Shown in pieces: positions 21,449-31,161 of a DNA stretch of 64,000 bases. Every line of letters begins with the position of its first letter. Within the stretch, counting starts at the first letter, position 1. The translations under genes and the position numbers were made by a program. The stretch covers positions 32,299,810-32,363,809 of the forward strand of contig CP099840.1 of the NCBI GenBank assembly GCA_030062745.1, in the 5' to 3' direction. The notes under the pieces were generated by a model. It saw only the letters and a program-made list of their open reading frames with translations. It was not told where the DNA came from and searched no databases. The stretch comes from Capitulum mitella (taxonomy: Eukaryota; Arthropoda; Thecostraca; Pollicipedomorpha; Pollicipedidae).

Positions 21449-24400
21449 GTAAGTACTTTCACACGAAACTGGCTTGACTTCACTCACGGACTATACGACA
21501 CGTAGTCGCTTATGTGCATAACCAGCTAGTATGACGTACTTTGAGTGGGGTTGGGAATCGATAAAGGTTTTGATTTTGTCGATAAACGATATGTTACCCT
21601 ATTTATCGGTTCTCGATAAATTTGTCGATAAATTAGGGCGCATTGTTACGGTTGTTTAAGTTCTGTCGGTCTGATGGCCAGGTGAGGTAGTAACAGGGCA
21701 TTCCCAGAGTTTTCGCATTGGGGACCGGACTCGACCAATTTTATTCAAACTTCTGATTTTAACTCCTTTTTACCCTGCGGAGGGTTTTAAAATATATCTT
21801 CCACGTAAAAGTTGCTCATACTTTGCGTAAAAAAACAAACAGTCGTATTACAATCCTCAAGGGTGTGTATAGGGCAGGGCCCCTTGGGTGCGCATGTAGG
21901 TAGTAATAAGACATATTTATGGTTTAAGCGGAATTGCGTTCTTTCAGGCAACCGGATTCATAAAAAGCCAAACGCATTCTAATTCCGTTTTAACCCGCGC
22001 ACGATCGTCGGTCCGTTTCGAACATGGGCGACTGGGGGGAGCAGTTGGCCGCCCCCCTCTAACTCACGAACGGTTGGTCGCACGACAAAAATAAGCACAC
22101 CGTTGGAAAGCCTGTGACGAGTAGAGCTCGAAGCTCGTCTCATTTTTAGTTTTAGATAATATGTAAGCAATTTACGCCCTATATATGTTTTTTCATAAAC
22201 GACTGCATGAGACCGAGAAATGGCCTGAACCTCAAGGACTGTGACTAAAAACGCATAGGTAAAGGCACCAGCGCACAAGTGAAGGTCCGCGGATGCCGAT
22301 ATACGTCTAATTTCCCCAGATTTGTTCAATATATACGCCGAAACGTTGAGTTAAAGACACGGCATTTCTCGTGGCAGCTGTAGGTGTGCGCTGCTGCGGT
22401 ATGCGGTCACAAATTGACGGGAACTAATTTTAGCGTTCCTTTATTTTTGCGAAAAAAGACAATCTTTGTATATTTTATTGATCTTAGAGGTTCTTGTGAT
22501 GGTTTTTCATGCTTAAATTTGGGAAAAATTCATTAGTTACCAATGTATAGAATTGGCGGAGCTTTATTCGCGAGAGCCCGTTTAATCCCAAAATATGCTA
22601 TTTTTTCACACTTTTTGAGGTTTCTGCTATTACTTACGTCTGTGCAAGCTAGTTCTGCCATTTTCTACCCATTCTGAGTAGTTCATCGTCGATTTTGACG
22701 GTGGTACATTTTGGCTCACTACAGTTATTCGTGACCTGACCTCAGGTCAATGGCTGAAAGTCATTGGTACTTTGCCCAATGACGGTAACTAGATGTCTGC
22801 TTCACTCCACACTAAAAATGTTATGAAATATTCAGTCAATTTCCGAAAAAAACGGCGACACGTCGTAAAAAATGGGCCTTGGCCTTAGGTCAATGACCCG
22901 GAAAATTCCGAGAAATGTGAGATAGCAGATTTTTTGCATCTATCACGGTGACTAATCTCTGAAAGTATTACTGAGATATCTTGTTGTGCGAAGAAGTTAG
23001 CGGGCGCTAAACCTTTTTAGACATAGGTGTGTTTGATCTGACGTAGGTCAAGCACCGGACCTGACCTGAGGTCAAAATCTTTACACAAGATGTAAAATTG
23101 ACGAAGCAAAAGGTATACCAAGTTTCGTGACTCTGTGTTTGTTCGTTCTCTCGCAATCCCAGAAAAAAACCTCAGGGGGGGCAGTCAACTGCCCCCCCCC
23201 CAGTCGGGGACTGGTTAGGGAAAAAGAGCTTAAGTTTCATTGTTTATTTAAAATGAGCTTTTAAGACACAGAATGCTGTCGCTGATCTGTTTCTTTTGCT
23301 TCCTTTCGACGTTTCTTGTCCTAAAAATGTTTTTACCTTTGGCTAGCTGCTTCTTGTCTTCGCTTTGTTGAAACTTGGCCTGTTTCTCTCTCACCGATCT
23401 GAACCTTATGTTTGCTCTACAGATGATAACGGAGTCCTGTAGTAGCGTTTTTGCACTTCATAATTATCTTGTACGTTTTGTTAGTAGCCCCGTCATCTCC
23501 ACGCCCAAAACGATCCCATACTTTTGATCGTCTGCCCCTTTCTTGCTAACAGAGGCCATGGTTTTACCCCTTATTACTTCATTAACGAGGCATTCTGCGC
23601 GGCCCAATGGCACGTTTCGTTAGAAATCGCCTTCATCTAGTAATAAAATTGTAATGAAAATGTCCATCAGTCGGCGGACAGGTAGCGAAAAGTTGTATCC
23701 GTCGGGTGGCAAGGTGAGGCAGTAACAGAGGAGTTCCCGGGATTTTCGTATGGGTGCCCGAATCCGACCAAGTTTATTCAAACTTCCGATTTTAACTCGT
23801 TTTGCCATGCGGAGTGTTTTAAACTAAAGCTTTGACGCGAAAGTTGTTTTTATTTCCTATAAAATAAGAGGCATTCATCTCCGGTTTTTGTACCATATTG
23901 TCGATCCTTAAGGGAATGTGGGGACCCTGGGGGGCCTCTCTTTGGGTGCGCATCTGGGTAGTAATAAGGGCCTTATATTTATAGTTCAAGTGCAATATTC
24001 CTCAGAAGTTTGGGTTAGTCCTTTTTTAAGTTCTGTCGGACGTCTCAGGCGCTCCTTTGGCAGCTTCAGGGGCACATCGGACAGTCTTAGGGACCCAACT
24101 AATAGTTCCAGGGACGCTTAAGCCATCTCGGGTTCACTCCTGTAGTCCCTGTGACGTTTCTGCAGTCGAAGGAGCCCCTCAGGCACTAAAAAAGGCCCTC
24201 TATAACTCTGCCGTGATAGAGGCGTCTCTGGCAATCCTCTAGGTCTTTTGGCCGTTTCAGGAGCAGTCTGGACGTCTTAAGGTCTAGTAGTTTCAGGTGC
24301 TCCTCTGGTCGTCTCAGGGGCCCCTGTTGCTAGAGACTTCTAGTCAGCAGTCTCAAAGGACCCAACGGACTCAAAGGACTCTCTCTAACAGCCTCAGTGG

Positions 24401-27400
24401 ATCCCCTGCGGTCCTAGGTACCCCTCTCATCGTCTCTGGGAAGCATTTTTGCCATCTCAGGGGCCGACTGGCAATTACAAAGATCTTTTGGCAATTTCAG
24501 GGTCAGTGCAGTGTCATAGGCCCTCTGAACGTCTCCAGTGGTCTCCATAGCTATATCAGGGGTTTTCCTCTGTTATATGAGGTATACCTGGCGGTCTTTT
24601 TTCCTCCAGCCGTAACAAGGGGTTTTAGTTGGCGCTTAAGGGGCCTCACTGGCAGTCTCAGGGGAGCCTTGCCCGTGCCAGGAGCCCGCTTATTACACTC
24701 GGGGGACCCACTAGCCGTCCAGCGCCTCCATAAATCCCAAATACCGTCTCAGAGGCCCTCTTATCTTCTTTGCCTCGTAGGAGCCATGAGACTTTTTTAG
24801 CGGTCTCAGGGGTCATCTGCGATGTTCGGACCCATCTTGCCGTCTCAAAAACCACCTGACCTTCCCAGCGGTCCCTGACAGCATCAAGAACCCCTCAAGG
24901 TTTCAAAACGGCTAGTGTTTCCCATTTGTGGCTCCTCTCGAGGTTGAAGTCACCGACGAATCTCCGTTTAGGGCGCCACTCTGTCTGGCCAGGGTCCCCC
25001 TATGCCGTGCTAGGCCCCCTAGCACGGCATAGGGGGTGGCACCCTCTTAAGTTCTCTCCGTCTCAGGTGCCTCTTTGGCAATTTTAGCGGTCTCATGGAC
25101 CCTTCGCCGTGCTGGGGCCTCTTATAGTCCCAGGGACCCTTGAAGAATTGCAAAGATCCTTCTTTCCATCTAAGGGGCCATTTTACCGTGACAGGGCTTC
25201 ATTAACCCTCCCGGAGGTCCTCTGACTATATCAAGAACCTTCAGCTTTTTACTCACAGGGGCCCCCTAGGGACTCTAGTCATCATCTTGGCCGTCTCAGG
25301 CCCTATGAGCTATCTGACGGTCTCAGGGGCACTTTGCCGTGCTGGGGCCCTGTTGTAGTCTCGGGGGCCCTTTGGGAGCTTCAGGGGGCCTCTGCGTCTC
25401 CGAGGCCATCCAACCATACAGGAGGCCTCTCTGACTACATCAAGAGTCCGTCAGATTCTTATAGAGACTCCGTGGAGCTCATACAAGGCCCCTTCGGGGC
25501 TTCTTTTAAATCTGACAAGGGCCCATTCCCAGGCCTCAGGGGGAAGGGGTGATCGCCCCAACAGCCCCTCCTCTGGATCCGCACCTGAACCTCGTAATCA
25601 ATGGGGCCCCATGTGGTTAAGATTACTGTCGGTTTGTAAAGGGGCCCCGCTAAGTGTAAAAGGGGCCATCTTCGCCTGTAAAGACGTTCCTGCCGACCTG
25701 GCGGGTGCCTCTTACAGGTCGGCAGGGACATCTTTACAGGAAAGCAGGGGCCCGTGAATGATCGTTTAGGGGTCCCTGTTGGCCCCGGGGGTCACTGTCT
25801 GTCTGTAGAGGGCACCCTATCCGCCTGTAAAGGGTCCCTGCGACCTCTGGAGGCAAGGGTAGGGACCTTCTTGTTGACCGAGAGGAGGTCCCTTCAGAGG
25901 CTGACAGGGGCCCTTTATGGGCCGACAGGGGACCCTCTCCAGACAAGCAATGAACTCCCCTACAAACTAGCAGGGGCCCCTAAACGCTCGTTCAGACCAC
26001 GGGCCTCTCTTCGTAGCACACATAGCCTTCTTGTATATTCGGAGTACATTTTCTTTAGGTTCGTAAGCCTTTTTAATGCTTAAAATATTGTCATTTTGCT
26101 TTAATTGTGTGTTTCGGACAGTGTAAGACGCCCTGCGGGCGCTTTACGCTATCCAAAGAACTGGGGCCTTTGGCCCCAGGGGGCCCGCTCGGCCGCCAGT
26201 GGGCCTCGCTTGGCCCTCAGGGGGGGGGGGCATAGCCACTCTTGCCCCCTTGGTGTGGGATTCTTATCGATAGTTGTTGACTTTTATGAAGAAACGATAA
26301 AGCAAATTAAAACAATTATCGACAAAATTTATCGCTAATCCCAATCTTAACCATGAGACCCTCGCATTGACTGCATCGTTGGTAATTCAACAACGCAAAT
26401 CTTGCCGTCAGAGCGTCAGGGCCGTTTGGGGAAGAGTACGGCAATGAAGCCTGTACACCGTTGTTAGCTGAATAAACGCTTATAATCAGCGCCGCTTGAG
26501 AAAATCGAGCCAGCAGTCCGAGAAAGGTCTGCACGGAGCAGTGCACCCGGTCACGTGCTGTGTCCTGGCAGGCTCGACAGCGCCATGCAGAAAAGGGAGC
26601 GCCTGACAACCAACAGCAACGAGTGGGTGGCGGACAACAGCGACCTGCAGACTCAGGTACCTAGGTAATTACCCCGAGGGCACCGCGCCGGTGCTGAGAA
26701 ACACGAAGGGATTGATAGCGGCATGTGATCGCAGAATGTACGTTGTGCAGGGTGGACAACGCGATCAAAGCGGTCCCATCAGTACTGCCGTGTCTGCTGC
26801 TGGGTTCGTAACGTGACGCAAACGTAACGTGGCATCGTGATGCCTCCCGTACGCTGCACTGTGCGGCTCACACCGCTCCGTCCACGCAGATGAACTCCTG
26901 CCTTCTCGCGCGGTTCACGTCGTTCTGTCCGCGCAGATGAACTCCTGCCTTCTCACGCGGTTCACGTCGTTCTGTCCGCGCAGATGAACTTCTGCCTTCT
27001 CGTGCGGTTCACGTCGTTCTGTCCGCGCAGATGAACTCCTGCCTTCTCGCGCGGTTCACGTCGTTCTGTCCGCGCAGATGAACTCCTGCCTTCTCACGCG
27101 GTTCACGTCGTTCTGTCCGCGCAGATGAACTTCTGCCTTCTCGTGCGGTTCACGTCGCCCCGTCCTCTCAGGTGGACACGCTGACCTCCGAACTGGACGC
27201 CACCATCAACTTCCTGCGGCGCCAGGAGGGCGTCGAGAAGAAGGCGTGCGAGGACGACATCGCGCTGCGGGACAAGGAGCTGCAGCAGACGGAGGCCGAG
27301 CTGCTGCAGGACCAGCGCACCTTCGCCCAAAGTGAAGCCGGTGAGGAGCGCGCCGACCGCGCGTGGCCGCGTTCACCTTCGACGCGGAGACGAAAGGAAC

Positions 27401-30264
27401 GTCAGCAGCCCTGCCGACGTTGTTCGGTCAGCTGGCACACTCCTGTTCGGTGATGTTGAGACCTACGGTCGTTTGCGCAGACGGATCGCTGGTCCTTGTG
27501 CGGAAGCGCAAGTGATGAATGGCGAGAGACAGTGAACTGGCTTTTTCAGAGCTGTCGGAGGAGCTACGGGATGTGATGATCGAGAAGAGCGAGACAGAGG
27601 AACAGGTGCATTTCTGGAAGAACTACCCATTCATTCAAAGCATCGAGAAAAAGCAAAAAATCAAACTACTGAAGTCTGAAATTCGTCACGTGGATGAAGT
27701 CTACAACGCTTTTGAAGGTTCTTCTCGCTTTATGGTCTGAGAGCAAAGGGAGGGAACCATTTAATGTACGCATATTTATTAATTCATTGGCACATTGGTG
27801 CAGAGAAGGCTTCAAACCGGCACCGACAGAGCAAACTTTTGAGACTGATTCTTTCCGTGCAGCACAGCTGAATAATGCCAGGTGGCAGAGTCGAACCACA
27901 AATTTCGAGCGCTGTGTGTTCGGGTCTGGGGAAAGACAGCACTCTTCCAGTTGTCGGCTCTGTCGCGAGCAATTGCAGCAAAGCCACGGATAAAATCCTG
28001 AACAAGGTGGGGGAGGAGGGGACCGGCTGCCCGCTGACGGCCGGCGCTGTTCCAGCCCAGCTGGACGGCAATTTCCGGTACATGCAGCGCCACCTGACCG
28101 GCGACCACGCGCGCCATCTGGAGGCGGCCAAACAGTCGGCAGCGTACTGGGCGCTGCAGAGGGTGACGCTCAGCGACCACAGCGACTTGTCGGCGCAGGA
28201 GGCGCTCTGCCTGCAGAGCGTCTTCACCCGCACCCAGGGCGCCACCCTGCGGGACGACCTGGACGCTGTCGGTGAGTTGGCGGCCGAGTGGGACAGCGCC
28301 CGTCCAACCGGCCGGCCGGCTGTCGAGCTTTCATAGCTTTCGATCGTCGGAGAGTGGTGGCTCTGACGCCAGTCATGTCAAGCAGAAACGCCGTCGTCGG
28401 ACCTTCAAAGGACACACTGCGGTCCACATGCCAGGCACTGCACTGTTCTCCCGCTCCCGCACGGGTCTGAAGATGGACGTCCTCCACGATGGAAGTGATG
28501 GGTCGCTGAGACGCCGGCGTTTGATTCCCGCGAGCCAAGAGTCTGCGGCACAGTGTAGCCTGCTCTAATGTTGCTTGGATTTTAAGATATGGGCGGAAGA
28601 TGGACGTTAGGTTTCGGTTCTTCAGAGGGTAGCGGACATACTGAACGCCACAATTAGGACCTCTGCAGGGATCAGCAGCGGCACTAAATGGAGCATGACA
28701 CTCACAAACGTGATGTTGTTCATCCATTGGCCTGGAAACCCCTGACACAGCAGATGTGACCCCTCTGACGTCACGTGTTTGACAGACGAGGAGAACTGGG
28801 CGCTGCAGCGGGCCCTGGTGCCGATGCGTCGACTAGACACTCCGCCGCCCGCCGAACCGCCGCCGCCGTCCCTGGAGGCGGCCTCGGACGGCGCCGGCCC
28901 CGGCCCCGGCAGCGGCAGCGACAGCGACGATGACGGAGGCGGCGCGCTGCTGCGCATGCACCTGGACAGCATCAGCGAGCTGCTGACGACGTCGCGACCG
29001 AGCGAGGCTCAGCGCCGCCTGGTGGCACGACTGCGCGACTCGACGCTGCAGCGACTGCGGCCGGACGAGGACGAGGAGCGGGCGCGCGCGCTGGCGGCCC
29101 GCTCCTGCGCCCTGCTGCGGCCGGCCAGCGACGCCGGCTCGGTCGGCTCGGCGGCCGGCCCGGCGTCTGGCTCGGACGGTTCCGGCGGCAGCCGGGACCA
29201 GCTGTTGCCGTTCGAGTCGCCCCTGCAGGTGAGCGGCCAGACGCCGGTCGGGCCGAGCCGGCGGCCCGTGCGTGATCGGCTCTCTGGTTAGTGCGGTCTG
29301 CAGGGCCGGCAGTGCTCCGGTGTGTGCGGTTTCACCTGAATAGGCCGCTCATGGGACGGCAGAGCTGAAGTGCGACGCGCAGTGTCCAGATAACTTCACC
29401 CATTAAGCCGCCCCTTTACGCCGGCGCGGCCGGACCGCCCAGAGCAGCCCGCGGCTAACTGTGCCCCCCCCCTTCCCGCAGACGGCGGACGGGGCGGCCG
29501 GCCGGCCCACCCTGCGGCCGTTCGAGCGGTTCGCGCGCCAGCGGCACTGGTGGCCCGTCTCCCAGCCGGAACCGAGGCAGCGCACCTGGCCGGTGAGCGG
29601 GGCGCAGCTGGCGCTGTACGCCGAGCGGCCGCCCGTGTTCGACCTGGCCGGGCCCAAGGTCATCAACGAGAGCCCGTCCGTTTCGTCCGCGCACATCTCG
29701 GACGAGTGGGAGCTCTCCAAGGGCGGCTGGCTGGAGCACGTGCGCCGCCGCTCGGCGCTCTCCGTGACGCCGGCCGGCTCCGGAGAGGCGGTGGGCCAGC
29801 GGCCGAGCGGCGCCAGCAGCGCGGCCCTGGCGCCAGCTGCCGACTCCCGCGACTCGCCGGCGCCGGCCAGCTCGTCCCAGGCCGTCGCCAATGGAAGCAC
29901 CTCGTCCAAGAGCGTGACGGCGCGGCGGAGCGCGTCGAAAAACGCGAGGGTGCGAGGCAGCTCGTCCAAAAACGCGGTGAGGACGAGTTCGTCGGAACCC
30001 GTTAAGGCCGGAGGCAGCTCGTCCAAAAGTCTGGCGACACAAGGCAGCTCGTCCAAAAGCCTGGCGGCAAAGGGAAACTCGTCGAAAAATACGGCGGCAA
30101 GCTCAAGCGAGGCAAAAGTCAGCGCAGACAGTCGCGAGATCCAGGCAAAGCCCACGATAAGTGCTGCTGGAACCGGAACGGTCCCCATCGGCGAAGATAA
30201 CGGTGAAGGGGTGGATTCCGATAAGCCGCCTGCCGAAGCGCCTGCGGTCACAGCGGCGGCCTGA
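21360..30264 (+). CDS. BBOF1: BBOF1-like basal body orientation factor (CCDC176 family), seven coding exons
   Basis: BBOF1 is a coiled-coil protein of ciliary basal bodies, needed in vertebrates for aligning motile cilia. Exons: 21360-21448, 26572-26656, 27172-27340, 27550-27605, 28061-28271, 28786-29228, 29482-30264. Phases agree at every junction and give about 611 residues. Evidence for the family: a lysine/glycine-rich start (MPKKKKGKGKKGKKDGRPKK), then coiled coil with WVADNSDLQTQ and ATINFLRRQEGVEKKACEDD, which follow the vertebrate pattern, and a later segment EALCLQSVF..DEENWALQRAL. The middle coiled coil is shorter than in vertebrates, so an exon may be missing, above all around the short exon 4 with its weak donor (CAG|GTGCAT). 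The C-terminal 260 residues are Ser/Ala-rich with repeats of the type SSSKSLA and look disordered. The family call is mine from memory of the domain pattern; a different coiled-coil ciliary protein (CFAP157) is the main alternative. Confidence 0.78.
21555..21645. repeat. Cluster of CGATAA palindromes, possible transposon end (left)
   Basis: The stretch has several copies of TCGATAAA and its complement, starting TTGGGAATCGATAA and ending TTTGTCGATAAATT. A related sequence in reverse orientation lies at 26255-26345 (TTTATCGCTAATCCCAA). The pair may be terminal inverted repeats of a 4.8-kb DNA element in BBOF1 intron 1; target-site duplication was not found. Confidence 0.45.
21660..21960 (+). 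repeat. 300-bp direct repeat, left copy
   Basis: It matches 23698-24010 block by block: GGTGAGGyAGTAACAG, then TTCCC-GA-TTTTCG, then CCGACC(A)AnTTTATTCAAACTTC, then GATTTTAACTC, then GGGTGCGCATsTrGGTAGTAATAAG. The two copies bracket element B and about 480 further bases. Confidence 0.75.
21994..23214 (+). mobile_element. piggyBac-like non-autonomous element, copy B (BBOF1 intron 1)
   Basis: It starts CCCGCGCACGATCG after TTAA (21990-21993) and ends CGGGGACTGG before TTAG, a one-base decay of TTAA. It is collinear with A and in reverse with C. Near each end are C/G-rich inverted segments (about 22039-22060 and 23174-23205). Internal sequence has repeated AGGTCA/TGACCT words and no long open frame. 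Confidence 0.78.
23216..23697. other. BBOF1 intron 1 spacer
   Basis: AT-rich, no exon or known repeat seen. Confidence 0.4.
23698..24010 (+). repeat. 300-bp direct repeat, right copy
   Basis: Same orientation as the copy at 21660 and about 2,040 bases from it. Divergence is high, so this is an old duplication or two copies of one interspersed repeat. Confidence 0.75.
24030..25555. repeat. Decayed GC-rich satellite, about 30-bp unit
   Basis: The word GTCTCAGGGGCCCyyTnGCnGT recurs dozens of times at roughly 30-base steps with many changes. There is no lasting open frame. It fills the middle of BBOF1 intron 1. Related sequence occurs in MAN1B1 intron 7 near 46400-46520. Confidence 0.75.
24996..25036. 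repeat. Perfect 18-bp hairpin with 5-base loop
   Basis: Left arm 24996-25013 (CCCCCTATGCCGTGCTAG) and right arm 25019-25036 are exact reverse complements around GCCCC. It lies inside the decayed satellite, where neighbouring copies are far from identical. Confidence 0.95.
25556..25990. repeat. Second decayed GC-rich satellite
   Basis: The theme changes to repeats of CTGTAAAGGGGCCC and GACAGGGGCCC at 30-40 base steps. Confidence 0.65.
25675..25740. repeat. Imperfect 26-bp inverted repeat
   Basis: The arms 25675-25700 and 25715-25740 pair at 24 of 26 positions, with CCTGTAAAGA at the outer ends and TGCCGACCTG at the inner ends. Confidence 0.9.
26255..26345. repeat. Cluster of CGATAA palindromes, possible transposon end (right)
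   Basis: Its reverse complement starts TTGGGATTAGCGATAAA, then TTTTGTCGATAA, similar to the left cluster at 21555. See that entry. Confidence 0.45.
26572..26656 (+). CDS. BBOF1: BBOF1-like coding exon 2
   Basis: It follows GTCCTGGCAG| and reads LDSAMQKRERLTTNSNEW then VADNSDLQTQ, ending at CAG|GTACCT. It is part of the first coiled coil. Confidence 0.78.
26886..27167 (+). repeat. 47-bp minisatellite in 3-unit higher-order repeat, ending at BBOF1 exon 3
   Basis: GCAGATGAAC starts units at 26886, 26933, 26980, 27027, 27074 and 27121, exactly 47 bases apart. Units 1-3 differ (TCTCGCGC, TCTCACGC, then TTCTGCC with TCTCGTGC) and units 4-6 repeat the same three variants in order, so a 141-bp block has doubled. 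Each unit contains TCTGTCCGCGCAG|ATGAAC, a pseudo-acceptor; the true acceptor CCCGTCCTCTCAG|GTGGAC closes the array. Confidence 0.96.
27172..27340 (+). CDS. BBOF1: BBOF1-like coding exon 3
   Basis: It reads VDTLTSELDATINFLRRQ onward with clear heptads and ends at GCCG|GTGAGG. Its acceptor CCTCTCAG| closes the 47-bp array in intron 2. Confidence 0.85.
27550..27605 (+). CDS. BBOF1: BBOF1-like coding exon 4 (short, end uncertain)
   Basis: After CTTTTTCAG| it reads (E)LSEELRDVMIEKSETEEQ. The phase on entry fits exon 3. The donor CAG|GTGCAT is weak; reading past it gives 45 more codons before a stop, of un-coiled composition. Confidence 0.6.
28061..28271 (+). CDS. BBOF1: BBOF1-like coding exon 5
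   Basis: It reads LDGNFRYMQRHLTGDHARHL and on to LRDDLDAV, with donor G|GTGAGT at 28272. An acceptor five bases upstream (TTCCAG|CCCAG) is also possible but gives another phase. Confidence 0.75.
28786..29228 (+). CDS. BBOF1: BBOF1-like coding exon 6
   Basis: It opens with (D)EENWALQRALVPMRRLD, passes through a proline run and a Gly/Ser/Asp-rich linker, then a helical Arg/Leu-rich segment, and ends at CTGCAG|GTGAGC. Confidence 0.8.
29482..30264 (+). CDS. BBOF1: BBOF1-like last coding exon
   Basis: It follows CTTCCCGCAG| and has 260 codons to TGA at 30262-30264. The first third contains conserved-looking motifs (TLRPFERFARQRHWWPVSQP, DLAGPKVINESP, HISDEWELSKGGW). The rest is low-complexity Ser/Ala/Lys with 30-36 base coding repeats between about 29900 and 30110. 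Confidence 0.82.
   Translation, partial: TADGAAGRPTLRPFERFARQRHWWPVSQPEPRQRTWPVSGAQLALYAERPPVFDLAGPKVINESPSVSSAHISDEWELSKGGWLEHVRRRSALSVTPAGSGEAVGQRPSGASSAALAPAADSRDSPAPASSSQAVANGSTSSKSVTARRSASKNARVRGSSSKNAVRTSSSEPVKAGGSSSKSLATQGSSSKSLAAKGNSSKNTAASSSEAKVSADSREIQAKPTISAAGTGTVPIGEDNGEGVDSDKPPAEAPAVTAAA
29895..30115 (+). repeat. Coding repeats of the SSSK type in BBOF1-like exon 7
   Basis: Words such as GGCAGCTCGTCCAAAAG recur at 30-36 base spacing and encode (G)SSSKsLA/SSKNA repeats. Frame is kept, so length change here would not break the protein. Confidence 0.8.
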
Positions 30265-31002
30265 TTTCTGAACCCCGACAGCAGCGTGCGGCTCGTCCCA
30301 CCGGTCTCCGTCGGCCAGAGCGGCGGGTCCGGTGCCGGGCCCCAGACGACCTGCCGTAGCACCAGCTGCCGCAGGACTGCTTTTAATTTTGTCACCACAA
30401 GCTTCTGCACTCAAAATATAAAATTAACAAGATGAAAGGTGCGAGTGCCGTTTGAACCAGTTCTATTGCGAATCACCATGGCAAGCGGTCCAAATACACT
30501 GTTGTGCATGGCCCATTCAGAAAGCCAGCTGAGCGGGCTAGAATGCGTACAACACGAAACGTAACACATCACAATTAAAAGCGCGGCAAATTTTTGAGCA
30601 TGCGACAACAAAATGACTAGCTAAGCCCCTGAGTGTGGACAACTCAGGCCCATCCATGTCAAACGTGGTTTCTTCAAAATGCCATTGCACTGTGGTTTCC
30701 CGGGCGCGATTTGATTCGCAGACCGCCTTACCAGTCGAAAGGGACTGGCAAAGCTCGGTTACCGGATGTACACGAACCTCCACCAATATCCTAAACCCAC
30801 TCGCACTAAGGAGATTACAGTCTCACTTAAGTAACAAGTCAATTTCACATGACTATCATGACTATGTTCCCCCTAACAGCTCCCAATCCAACGCATGCCA
30901 ACAATACTACGTCTTCCACGGAGCAGTACTCCAGGTTCGTCACGATCAGATGGCGCTTCGGTTACCCTAAAACAGCTGTGCACTATTTTTCTCCGACAAA
31001 TA
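30265..31002. other. Tail-to-tail spacer between BBOF1-like gene and MPC1
   Basis: It should hold both 3' UTRs. On the minus strand an ATTAAA occurs near 30372-30377; no clear signal is seen on the plus strand. Confidence 0.45.
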
Positions 31003-31161
31003 TCACCTTGTCTTTCGGATTAAAAGCGACCTGTTCCAGTTTCGGGGCCGCAGGGTCAGAGCTGGAGCCCTGCGGCGCTGACTCCGCCTCCGCTCCGCCG
31101 CAGCCTTGGCCAATCGCCTCTCTCGACCGCCCATGTATTCGTGGTTGATAAAGCGACACAG
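31003..31161 (-). CDS. MPC1: MPC1 last coding exon
   Basis: Acceptor CGATTTCAG|, then [12 protein letters not shown] and an Arg/Ala-rich extension to TGA at 31005-31003. The first 10 residues fit the family; the rest is unusual (see findings). Confidence 0.85.
   Translation of the reverse strand: MCRFINHEYMGGRERRLAKAAAERRRSQRRRAPALTLRPRNWNRSLLIRKTR

Noticed and set aside
26886-27167. Regular 47-base repeats as a CRISPR array
   Set aside because: Units are contiguous with no unique spacers, and the DNA is animal with introns.
29403-30410. Long minus-strand open frame of 335 codons
   Set aside because: It is antisense to BBOF1-like exon 7 and is open because of that exon's GC-rich Ser/Ala codons; it has no family resemblance.
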